Assembly: GCF_002101555.1 (NCBI RefSeq)
Contig: NZ_LQOL01000064.1
Span: 1-64,000 of the forward strand
DNA from: Mycolicibacterium canariasense
GTDB lineage: Bacteria; Actinomycetota; Actinomycetes; Mycobacteriales; Mycobacteriaceae
DNA length: 64,000 nt
Reading direction: 5' to 3'
Part shown: positions 33,569 through 40,680 of the stretch, piece after piece
Layout: each line of letters opens with the position of its first letter
Position numbering within the stretch: the first letter of the stretch is position 1
The notes under the pieces: model-generated
Told to the model about the DNA's origin: nothing
Seen by the model: only the letters and a program-made list of their open reading frames with translations
Database searches by the model: none
Made by a program: the position numbers and the translations under genes

Positions 33569-33992
33569 AAGGACCCCGCCCCCTCCGCAGGGCGACTACG
33601 TGGCCGTCGTCGAACACGGCGGCGTGATCTACGCCGCAGGTATGACGCCCCGGCGCGACGGCGTGCTCGTCAGCTCCGGCACCGTCGGCGCCACGATGTC
33701 GGCCGATGCGGCGCGTACCGCGGCCGGGTTCGCCGCGAGCAATGCCCTGGCCGCCGTCCGCTCGGTGCTACCCGGCGGTGCGGGCCTGCGCTGCCTGCGG
33801 ATGACGGTGTATGTCGCGTGCACGCCGGATTTCACCGCGCTCAGCGCGGTGGCCGACGGTGCTTCCGCGGCCCTGGCGGCCGAGTTGGGTCCCGGTGCCC
33901 TGCCCGCCCGCAGCGCCGTCGGCGTGTCGTCGTTGCCATCGGGCGCGCCGGTCGAGGTGGAACTCACCGCCGCGCGGTGTGACGGCCGCTGA
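33558..33992 (+). CDS. RidA/YjgF-family imine deaminase
   Basis: 144 residues. Core strands VIYAAGMTPRRDGVLVSSGT and VYVACTPDFTALSAV match the RidA family; the conserved arginine of the active site is in LPARSAVGVSSLP. RidA proteins hydrolyse reactive enamine/imine intermediates to ketones and ammonia. GTG start with GGAAGGAG nine bases upstream, overlapping the GGT stop by 11 bases. Last gene of the operon; a perfect hairpin overlaps its stop codon. Confidence 0.85.
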   Translation: MSTERTPPPPQGDYVAVVEHGGVIYAAGMTPRRDGVLVSSGTVGATMSADAARTAAGFAASNALAAVRSVLPGGAGLRCLRMTVYVACTPDFTALSAVADGASAALAAELGPGALPARSAVGVSSLPSGAPVEVELTAARCDGR

Positions 33993-34007
33993 GAATATTT
34001 CTCAGCG
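33987..34007 (+). terminator. Perfect palindrome at the end of the island operon
   Basis: CGCTGAGAA (33987-33995) and TTCTCAGCG (33999-34007) pair around a three-base centre; the RidA stop codon is inside the left arm. Most likely a factor-independent-type terminator without a U tract; an operator is less likely because no gene starts close by. Confidence 0.55.
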
Positions 34008-34494
34008 AGATTCCATACCTGGGGTGGACCCGGTGGGCTGCGGCACCTGGCGTCGTGGCAGACGAGCAGGTGCGGACCGGTTGGCCGGCGCATTGCCGAG
34101 ATCGGCTGGCTTGCCCCGGGTAAGCGGCTCCGCTGGCACGCGCCCGTATCGAATTGGTGTTGTGGGCCATCGCGATCGATCTGATCATCGCGAATACCGC
34201 TGGGCTGCACCGGATTTTCTGGCCGGACATGCTGACCTACCAGTTCTGGCCGAAGGTCGGCGTCGTCGCGCGCCCGGTTCGCGGTTCGTCCTCGGTGACG
34301 TGTCGGCTACGCCATCGCGGCCGCTGGGGGCGAGATCACGAATTCGGTCTGTGGGCCGGTCTTGCCGCCAACCGCACCGCGGAGTCGAAGTGGGCGGTCC
34401 TGCCGACTTCGCCGGGGCTGCTGGTGCTGCTGACCTCCCGGGTGTTGAACTGGGGTGTCGGCGGGGCCCGATTCTGGGCCAAAACCGCAGCAAT
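33993..34494. other. Spacer between the island and the spc operon promoter, no supported gene
   Basis: About 500 bases after RidA. One frame (34154-34564) begins with a hydrophobic stretch (WAIAIDLIIANTAGLHRIFW) but then turns Arg-rich without codon bias or a Shine-Dalgarno, and it runs through the rplN promoter. It may be a decayed membrane-protein remnant; I see no intact gene. Confidence 0.5.
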
Positions 34495-34523
34495 TTGGCG
34501 CTGCCGGGCTCGTCGCCTAGTAT
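34495..34523 (+). promoter_or_regulatory. SigA-type promoter of the spc (rplN) operon
   Basis: TTGGCG (34495-34500) and TAGTAT (34518-34523) are separated by 17 bases, a good primary-sigma arrangement for mycobacteria (TANNNT -10). Transcription from about 34530 would give a leader of about 120 nt before rplN. Confidence 0.6.
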
Positions 34524-34651
34524 CTAGGGGTTGCCTGGGGCAGACCTCGGTTATCTCCGCGTGAGGAAACCCTGCGTGCCCTCGGGTGACAAAGACCGCG
34601 TACGTCCAGGTCGGTATCTGGCGTGCACACAAACCCAGGTCAGGAGATCGA

Positions 34652-35019
<368 letters not shown>

Positions 35020-35020
<1 letters not shown>

Positions 35021-35337
35021 TGAAGGTGCACAAGGGCGACACCGTGCTGGTCATCTCCGGTAAGGACAAGGGCGCCAAGGGCAAGGTCCTGGAGGCCTAC
35101 CCGACCCGCGAGCGGGTCCTGGTCGAGGGCGTCAACCGGATCAAGAAGCACACCGCGCAGTCGCAGAACGAGCGGGGCGCCTCCTCGGGCGGCATCGTCA
35201 CGCAGGAGGCACCGATCCACGTGTCCAACGTGATGGTCGTCGATTCCGACGGCAACCCGACCCGCATCGGCTACCGCGTCGACGAGGAGTCCGGCAAGAA
35301 GATCCGCGTCTCCAAGCGCAATGGCAAGGACATCTGA
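35020..35337 (+). CDS. rplX: 50S ribosomal protein L24
   Basis: 105 residues. KOW motif near the N-terminus (KGDTVLVISGKDKGAKGKVL), then EGVNRIKKHTAQSQNERG. One of the two assembly-initiating proteins. The start shares one base with the rplN stop. Confidence 0.99.
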
Positions 35338-35338
35338 C

Positions 35339-35905
35339 ATGACCACCGTAGAAAACAAGGTCCAGCCGCGGCTGAAGCAGCGGTACCGCGAAGAGATCCG
35401 CGACGCGCTGAACAACGAGTTCAACTACGCCAACGTGATGCAGATCCCCGGCGTGGTGAAGGTCGTCGTGAACATGGGTGTCGGTGACGCCGCCCGCGAC
35501 GCGAAGCTGATCAACGGTGCGGTCAACGACCTCGCCCTGATCACCGGCCAGAAGCCCGAGATCCGCAAGGCCCGCAAGTCGATCGCGCAGTTCAAGCTGC
35601 GCGAGGGCATGCCGATCGGCGCCCGGGTGACGCTGCGTGGCGACCGGATGTGGGAATTCCTCGACCGCCTGGTGTCGATCGCGCTGCCGCGTATCCGCGA
35701 CTTCCGCGGCCTGAGCCCCAAGCAGTTCGACGGCAACGGCAACTACACCTTCGGTCTCAACGAGCAGTCGATGTTCCACGAGATCGACGTGGACTCGATC
35801 GACCGCCCGCGGGGCATGGACATCACCGTCGTCACCTCGGCGACGACCGACGATGAAGGACGAGTGCTGCTGCGGGCTCTCGGCTTTCCGTTCAAGGAGA
35901 ACTGA
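35339..35905 (+). CDS. rplE: 50S ribosomal protein L5
   Basis: 188 residues. Contains VMQIPGVVKVVVNMGVGDA, LITGQKPEIRKARKSIA and LPRIRDFRGLSPKQFDG. Binds 5S rRNA and contacts P-site tRNA. I took the ATG right after the rplX stop (MTTVENKVQP) rather than one inside rplX. Confidence 0.99.
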   Translation: MTTVENKVQPRLKQRYREEIRDALNNEFNYANVMQIPGVVKVVVNMGVGDAARDAKLINGAVNDLALITGQKPEIRKARKSIAQFKLREGMPIGARVTLRGDRMWEFLDRLVSIALPRIRDFRGLSPKQFDGNGNYTFGLNEQSMFHEIDVDSIDRPRGMDITVVTSATTDDEGRVLLRALGFPFKEN

Positions 35906-35907
35906 GC

Positions 35908-36093
35908 ATGGCCAAGAAAGCTCTGATCAACAAGTCTCAGAAGAAGCCGAAGTTCGCGGTGCGCGGTTACACCCGTTGCAACAAGTGCGGCCGGCCGCAC
36001 GCGGTGTTCCGCAAGTTCGGCCTGTGCCGAATCTGCCTGCGCGAGATGGCGCATGCCGGCGAGTTGCCCGGCGTGCAGAAGTCCAGCTGGTAA
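35908..36093 (+). CDS. rpsN: 30S ribosomal protein S14, zinc-binding (type Z)
   Basis: 61 residues, the short zinc form. Zinc ligands are Cys24-x2-Cys27 and Cys40-x2-Cys43. Mycobacteria usually carry a second, zinc-free S14 elsewhere for zinc limitation. ATG two bases after the rplE stop; a 90-base gap follows before rpsH. Confidence 0.98.
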   Translation: MAKKALINKSQKKPKFAVRGYTRCNKCGRPHAVFRKFGLCRICLREMAHAGELPGVQKSSW

Positions 36094-36183
36094 CCACAGC
36101 ATCCATTACCGATTTCAGAACACGGCAGGCCACCCCAAGGGATTGGGACGTGGAACCGCCGCGAGGAAGGTGAACCGGCTGTC

Positions 36184-36582
36184 ATGACGATGACCGATCC
36201 CATCGCAGACTTCTTGACACGTCTGCGTAACGCCAATTCGGCGTATCACGACGAGGTGACGCTGCCCCACTCGAAGATCAAGGCGAACATCGCCGAGATC
36301 CTCAAGGAGCAGGGCTACATCTCCGATTACCGCACCGAGGACGCCCGCGTCGGCAAGTCCCTGGTGGTGCAGCTCAAGTACGGCCCGAGCCGTGAGCGCA
36401 GCATCGCCGGCCTGCGCCGGGTGAGCAAGCCCGGCCTGCGGGTCTACGCAAAATCCACCAATCTGCCCCGGGTGCTCGGCGGCCTTGGCGTGGCGATCAT
36501 CTCCACGTCCTCGGGTCTGCTCACCGACCGCCAGGCAGCTCGACAGGGCGTGGGCGGCGAAGTCCTCGCTTACGTCTGGTAG
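36184..36582 (+). CDS. rpsH: 30S ribosomal protein S8
   Basis: 132 residues. MTMTDPIADFLTRLRNANSA at the start and ISTSSGLLTDRQAARQGVGG near the end identify S8, which organises the 16S central domain and in E. coli represses the spc operon. GAGGAAGG lies upstream of the ATG. Confidence 0.99.
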   Translation: MTMTDPIADFLTRLRNANSAYHDEVTLPHSKIKANIAEILKEQGYISDYRTEDARVGKSLVVQLKYGPSRERSIAGLRRVSKPGLRVYAKSTNLPRVLGGLGVAIISTSSGLLTDRQAARQGVGGEVLAYVW

Positions 36583-36595
36583 GGGGAAACACAAC

Positions 36596-37135
36596 ATGTC
36601 GCGTATTGGAAAGCAGCCGGTCCCGGTTCCCGCCGGGGTCGATGTGACCATCGAAGGCCAGAAGGTGTCGGTCAAGGGACCCAAGGGCGCCCTGGCTCTG
36701 GATATCGCCGAGCCCATCGAGGTCAGCCGCAACGACGAGGGCGCCATCGTGGTGACCCGCCCCAACGACGAGCGTCGCAACCGCTCGCTGCACGGGCTGT
36801 CGCGCACGCTGGTGGCCAACCTGGTCACCGGGGTGACCCAGGGCTACACCACCAAGATGGAGATCTTCGGCGTCGGTTACCGCGTCGCGCTCAAGGGGTC
36901 CAACCTGGAGTTCGCGCTCGGTTACAGCCACCCGGTGCTGATCGAGGCGCCGGAGGGCATCACCTTCGCGGTGGAGACGCCCACCAAGTTCTCGGTGTCC
37001 GGCATCGACAAGCAGAAGGTCGGCCAGATCTCGGCGGTCATCCGTCGCCTGCGCCGCCCCGACCCGTACAAGGGCAAGGGCGTGCGTTACGAGGGTGAGC
37101 AGATCCGCCGCAAGGTCGGAAAGACAGGTAAGTAA
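36596..37135 (+). CDS. rplF: 50S ribosomal protein L6
   Basis: 179 residues. SRIGKQPVPVPAGVDVTIEG at the start and the C-terminal RRPDPYKGKGVRYEGE (L6 signature) are present. Binds near the sarcin-ricin loop. The ATG follows AGGGGGAAA. Confidence 0.99.
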   Translation: MSRIGKQPVPVPAGVDVTIEGQKVSVKGPKGALALDIAEPIEVSRNDEGAIVVTRPNDERRNRSLHGLSRTLVANLVTGVTQGYTTKMEIFGVGYRVALKGSNLEFALGYSHPVLIEAPEGITFAVETPTKFSVSGIDKQKVGQISAVIRRLRRPDPYKGKGVRYEGEQIRRKVGKTGK

Positions 37136-37138
37136 CCC

Positions 37139-37546
37139 ATGGCTACCACGAAGAGCGAAGCCACCACCCGTAAGCCGGTGGGGCAGAACATCTCCGAGAC
37201 CCGGCGCACCGCGCGCCTGCGTCGCCACGCCCGGCTGCGCAAAAAGGTCGAAGGCACCGCGCAGACCCCGCGTCTGATGGTCAACCGCTCGGCGCGGCAC
37301 ATCCACGTGCAGCTGATCGACGACCTGACCGGCACCACGCTGGCGGCCGCGTCGTCGATCGAGGCGGATGTGCGTGCCGTCGACGGTGACAAGAAGGCAC
37401 ACAGCGTGCGGGTCGGTCAGCTGATCGCCGAGCGCGCCAAGGCCGTCGGTGTCGAGGCCGTGGTGTTCGACCGCGGTGGGTACACCTACGGTGGCCGCAT
37501 CGCCGCGCTGGCCGACGCCGCGCGCGAGGGCGGGCTGAAGTTCTGA
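37139..37546 (+). CDS. rplR: 50S ribosomal protein L18
   Basis: 135 residues. TRRTARLRRHARLRKKVEGT-type basic N-terminus, then RLMVNRSARHIHVQLIDD; binds 5S rRNA with L5. The N-terminus is a little longer than in enterobacteria. ATG three bases after the rplF stop. Confidence 0.99.
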   Translation: MATTKSEATTRKPVGQNISETRRTARLRRHARLRKKVEGTAQTPRLMVNRSARHIHVQLIDDLTGTTLAAASSIEADVRAVDGDKKAHSVRVGQLIAERAKAVGVEAVVFDRGGYTYGGRIAALADAAREGGLKF

Positions 37547-37571
37547 TGACATTCAACGAGAGGACTGCATG

Positions 37572-38240
37572 ATGGCCGAGCAGGCTGGCGCCGGTTCGGC
37601 GCAGGACAATCGCGGCGGTCGTGGCGATCGCGACGGTCGGGGCCGTCGCGACGACCGCGGTGGTCGTGGCCGCGGTGACGACCGCGGCGAGAAGAGCAAC
37701 TACATCGAGCGTGTCGTCACCATCAACCGCGTCTCCAAGGTGGTCAAGGGTGGTCGGCGCTTCAGCTTCACCGCGCTGGTCATAGTCGGTGACGGCAACG
37801 GCATGGTCGGTGTCGGCTACGGCAAGGCCAAGGAAGTTCCGGCCGCCATCGCCAAGGGTGTCGAGGAAGCTCGCAAGGGCTTCTTCCGGGTGCCGCTGAT
37901 CGGCAGCACCATCACCCACCCGGTGCAGGGTGAAGCCGCGGCCGGTGTCGTGATGCTGCGTCCGGCCAGCCCGGGTACCGGTGTGATCGCCGGTGGCGCC
38001 GCGCGTGCCGTGCTGGAATGTGCTGGGGTGCATGACATCCTGGCGAAGTCGCTGGGTAGCGACAACGCGATCAACGTGGTGCACGCCACCGTTGCCGCGC
38101 TGAAGCTGCTGCAGCGTCCGGAAGAGGTGGCGGCCCGTCGTGGTCTGCCCATCGAGGATGTCGCGCCGGCCGGAATGCTCAAGGCCCGTCGCGAGAGCGA
38201 AGCGCTGGCCGCTGCGGCCGCGCGTGAAGGATCGGCATAA
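37572..38240 (+). CDS. rpsE: 30S ribosomal protein S5
   Basis: 222 residues with a Gly/Arg/Asp-rich N-terminal extension (about 35 residues) typical of mycobacteria. Core motifs ERVVTINRVSKVVKGGRRFS and GNGMVGVGYGKAKEVP are clear. Contributes to decoding accuracy and the mRNA entry site. Of the two adjacent ATGs I prefer the second (MAEQAGAG), better spaced from GAGAGGA. Confidence 0.98.
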   Translation: MAEQAGAGSAQDNRGGRGDRDGRGRRDDRGGRGRGDDRGEKSNYIERVVTINRVSKVVKGGRRFSFTALVIVGDGNGMVGVGYGKAKEVPAAIAKGVEEARKGFFRVPLIGSTITHPVQGEAAAGVVMLRPASPGTGVIAGGAARAVLECAGVHDILAKSLGSDNAINVVHATVAALKLLQRPEEVAARRGLPIEDVAPAGMLKARRESEALAAAAAREGSA

Positions 38241-38242
38241 CA

Positions 38243-38422
38243 ATGGCTGAACTGAAGATCACCCAGGTGCGGGGCACCATCGGTGCTCGCTGGAAGCAGC
38301 GCGAAAGTCTGCGCACGCTGGGTCTGCGCAAGATCCGCCAGTCGGTGGTCCGCGAGGACAACGCCCAGACTCGCGGCCTCATCAAGACCGTGCACCACCT
38401 CGTCGTGGTCGAGGAGGTCTAG
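38243..38422 (+). CDS. rpmD: 50S ribosomal protein L30
   Basis: 59 residues: MAELKITQVRGTIGARWKQ at the start, then TLGLRKIRQSVVREDNAQ and ending HHLVVVEEV. Full length for L30. ATG two bases after the rpsE stop; rplO starts six bases after its stop. Confidence 0.98.
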   Translation: MAELKITQVRGTIGARWKQRESLRTLGLRKIRQSVVREDNAQTRGLIKTVHHLVVVEEV

Positions 38423-38428
38423 GAGATC

Positions 38429-38872
38429 ATGAGCGTTATCAAACTGCATGACCTGAAGCCGGCGCCCGGCGAGAAGACCGCGAAGACGCGCGTCGGTCGT
38501 GGTGAGGGCTCCAAGGGTAAGACCGCGGGTCGTGGCACCAAGGGCACCAAGGCCCGCAAGAACGTCCCCGCGACGTTCGAGGGTGGCCAGATGCCCATCC
38601 ACATGCGGCTGCCCAAGCTGAAGGGTTTCCGTAACCGGTTCCGCACCGAGTACGCCGTGGTCAACATCGGCGACCTCGGCAAGGCGTTCCCCGAGGGCGG
38701 CACCGTCGGTGTCGACGAGCTGGTGGCCAAGGGCCTGGTGCGCAAGAACGTGCTGGTGAAGGTTCTCGGCGACGGGAAGCTCTCCGCCAAGGTCGACGTC
38801 ACCGCCCACAAGTTCAGCGGTAGCGCCCGTGAGGCGATCACCGCTGCCGGCGGCTCGGCGACCGAGCTGTAA
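38429..38872 (+). CDS. rplO: 50S ribosomal protein L15
   Basis: 147 residues. IKLHDLKPAPGEKTAKTRVG, the glycine-rich GRGTKGTKARKN segment and FEGGQMPIHMRLPKLKGF are diagnostic. Last gene of the spc operon here; secY, which follows rplO in many bacteria, is at 52642, about 13.8 kb further on. Confidence 0.99.
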   Translation: MSVIKLHDLKPAPGEKTAKTRVGRGEGSKGKTAGRGTKGTKARKNVPATFEGGQMPIHMRLPKLKGFRNRFRTEYAVVNIGDLGKAFPEGGTVGVDELVAKGLVRKNVLVKVLGDGKLSAKVDVTAHKFSGSAREAITAAGGSATEL

Positions 38873-38886
38873 GCGAAGTACCACCG

Positions 38887-38916
38887 CGACGGCCCCCGCT
38901 TCGGCGGGGGCCGTCG
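38887..38916 (+). terminator. Terminator of the spc operon (UUCG tetraloop)
   Basis: Thirteen-base perfect stem, CGACGGCCCCCGC (38887-38899) with GCGGGGGCCGTCG (38904-38916), closed by TTCG, 14 bases after the rplO stop. The c(UUCG)g loop is exceptionally stable. It also lies at the 3' side of the convergent tetR gene and may serve both. Confidence 0.88.
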
Positions 38917-38944
38917 TCGTTCGGTGGGCAGGCGCCCGTGTCTG

Positions 38945-39559
38945 TCAGTCCTCGGCCCGCAGCTGGCCGCGGCGAAGCAGATCGTTGACGGCGTCCTCCC
39001 AGCGCGACAACTGCGTTTCGGAGGTGAATCGGTCGGGCAGGTGCCGGTCCAGATGCGCTCGCAGGATGATCGCACCGAGCACCAGCAGCAGCGGATTCAG
39101 TGCCGCCCAGGTGCGATCCAGATCCGGGCGGACCAGGCCGTGCTCGGCCCGTCGTTCCCAGCGTGCGTCGCCCGCGGCGACCAGCGCGTCGAAGGTCGTG
39201 ATCCCGATCGGAGTGCCCTCCACCAGCGCCCTGGCCAGATAGTCCATCGCCGTGGTGTGCTCGGCGAGCAGCGTGGTGACCTGCCGGCCGAAGGCCTCGG
39301 TGGTGGTGGGGCCGGCCCCGGTGGCCAGGCTGGTTCGGATCACGTCGGCTACGTGCCGGTCCACCGCCTCGACCAGGCCGGCCTTGGTGCCGAAATGGTG
39401 CTGAACCAAGCCGATGGAGACCCCGGCCGCACACGCGACCTCGCGTAACGAGGTGGCATCCACACCACGCGCAGCGAAACTGACGAGTGCCGCATCGCGG
39501 ATCTTCTCGACGTTCGACGCGGCCGGATCGGGCTTCCGATCCGGCGGCCAGCGGGTCAC
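38945..39559 (-). CDS. TetR family transcriptional regulator
   Basis: 204 residues. Helix-turn-helix in residues about 14-60: IRDAALVSFAARGVDATSLR, then EVACAAGVSIGLVQHHFGTK. The C-terminal domain resembles TetR_C-type ligand domains. I used the GTG (VTRWPPDRK) nearest the core; a longer upstream frame crosses an operator-like palindrome at 39607-39622. It probably controls the neighbouring luciferase-like gene or itself. Confidence 0.85.
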   Translation of the reverse strand: MTRWPPDRKPDPAASNVEKIRDAALVSFAARGVDATSLREVACAAGVSIGLVQHHFGTKAGLVEAVDRHVADVIRTSLATGAGPTTTEAFGRQVTTLLAEHTTAMDYLARALVEGTPIGITTFDALVAAGDARWERRAEHGLVRPDLDRTWAALNPLLLVLGAIILRAHLDRHLPDRFTSETQLSRWEDAVNDLLRRGQLRAED

Positions 39560-39606
39560 CGCCCCACCGTATAGCCCGGGATGACATGGACGCCGGTATC
39601 GTGAGA

Positions 39607-39622
39607 CAATACGTGCGTATTG
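39607..39622. promoter_or_regulatory. CAATACG-TG-CGTATTG palindrome upstream of tetR
   Basis: Seven-base perfect arms around TG, about 48 bases before the tetR start codon. Typical size and symmetry of a TetR operator, so autoregulation is likely. Its right half is shared with the large hairpin at 39617-39658. Confidence 0.6.
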
Positions 39623-39658
39623 GCCTGCCGGGGGGCGAGGGGTCGGGCAGGCCAATAC
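39617..39658 (-). terminator. 13-bp stem hairpin downstream of the luciferase-like gene
   Basis: GTATTGGCCTGCC (39617-39629) pairs with GGCAGGCCAATAC (39646-39658), loop 16 bases. It lies 33 bases after the stop of the gene at 39691-40617, where a terminator is expected, and overlaps the tetR operator. Confidence 0.5.
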
Positions 39659-39690
39659 CACCCTCTCGGTGCGCTGGGTCGGGTCATCGT

Positions 39691-40617
39691 TCAGGACAGT
39701 CGCGGGATCACTTCTGCAGCAAGGCGTTCCATCTGTTCACGGTCCTCGGCGACCGTCGCGCCAACCGGATTGAGCAGCAGGGTCTGGGCCCCGGCCGCGA
39801 TCACCTCGCTCAGGCCGCGCACCACATCATCGACGGTGCCGGCCACCGCGACGCCCTGCAGCTCCGTCGTGCGGCCGTAGATCCGGTGCAGCCCGGCCAG
39901 CACTCGGTCCCACGCCACCGACTTGTCGTCGTCGACGATCAGGTAGACACGCTTACCGATGGTGAAATGAGCCGCGTCTTTTGCCTGTTCGTCCAGTTCG
40001 CGACGCAGCGTGCGGACCGCCTGGGCGAACGCGGCGGTGGTGGACGAGCCGGCGCCCAGGAACGCGTCCCCGTGCCGCACCGCCCTGGCCAGGGCGGCGG
40101 GCGCACTGCCGCCGAACCAGATCGGCGGGTGCGGGCGCTGCACCGGCTTCGGCACGATCTGCAGGTCGTCCACGTCGCGGAATCGCCCGTGGAAGGTCAG
40201 CCGCGGCTCGTCCGACCAGGCGGCCTTCATCAATTCCAGGCCCTCGGTGAAGCTGGCGATGAACGACGAACCGTCGACCCCGAAAGCCGGAAACTGGCGG
40301 AATCCGCCGCCCGGCGCCACACCGAGGTCCAGGCGGCCGTGGCTGAGCCGGTCGACGGCGGTGACCGCCGACGCCAGTTGCAGCGGATCGTGCAGGGAGG
40401 TGACCAGCACGGCCACCCCCAGCCGCAGCCGCGTCGTACATGCGGCGGCATAGGCCAGCAGTTCCAGTGGTGCGATCAGCGGTGCCGGGCCCACGGTCTG
40501 CTCGAGCGTCCAGCCGCCGTCGAACCCCAGTTCCTCGGCGCGCACCAGGTAGTCCTGCACCCCGACGGTGTCGAACGCCTCGCCGGCGAACTGCGGCACA
40601 GAGATGGAGAATCGCAC
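39691..40617 (-). CDS. LLM class (luciferase-like) F420-dependent oxidoreductase
   Basis: 308 residues, TIM-barrel bacterial-luciferase-like fold. Features: FSISVPQFAGEAFDTVGVQD at the start, EELGFDGGWTLEQ, LGVAVLVTSLHDPLQLASAV, DRLSHGRLDLGVAPGG and PHPPIWFGGSAPAALARA, the usual strand-loop signatures. Mycobacterial members mostly use cofactor F420. Substrate unknown. GTG start (VRFSISVPQ). Divergent from sppA. Confidence 0.88.
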   Translation of the reverse strand: MRFSISVPQFAGEAFDTVGVQDYLVRAEELGFDGGWTLEQTVGPAPLIAPLELLAYAAACTTRLRLGVAVLVTSLHDPLQLASAVTAVDRLSHGRLDLGVAPGGGFRQFPAFGVDGSSFIASFTEGLELMKAAWSDEPRLTFHGRFRDVDDLQIVPKPVQRPHPPIWFGGSAPAALARAVRHGDAFLGAGSSTTAAFAQAVRTLRRELDEQAKDAAHFTIGKRVYLIVDDDKSVAWDRVLAGLHRIYGRTTELQGVAVAGTVDDVVRGLSEVIAAGAQTLLLNPVGATVAEDREQMERLAAEVIPRLS

Positions 40618-40680
40618 CCACACACGGTACGGCGGATCACGTCCCGATGAGTGCCGGGCGGTGATCGGTAGGCTCGGGTG

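Noticed and set aside
34154..34564. Possible membrane protein before rplN
   Set aside because: Only the first 35 residues look hydrophobic; it lacks a Shine-Dalgarno, becomes Arg-rich and crosses the spc promoter.
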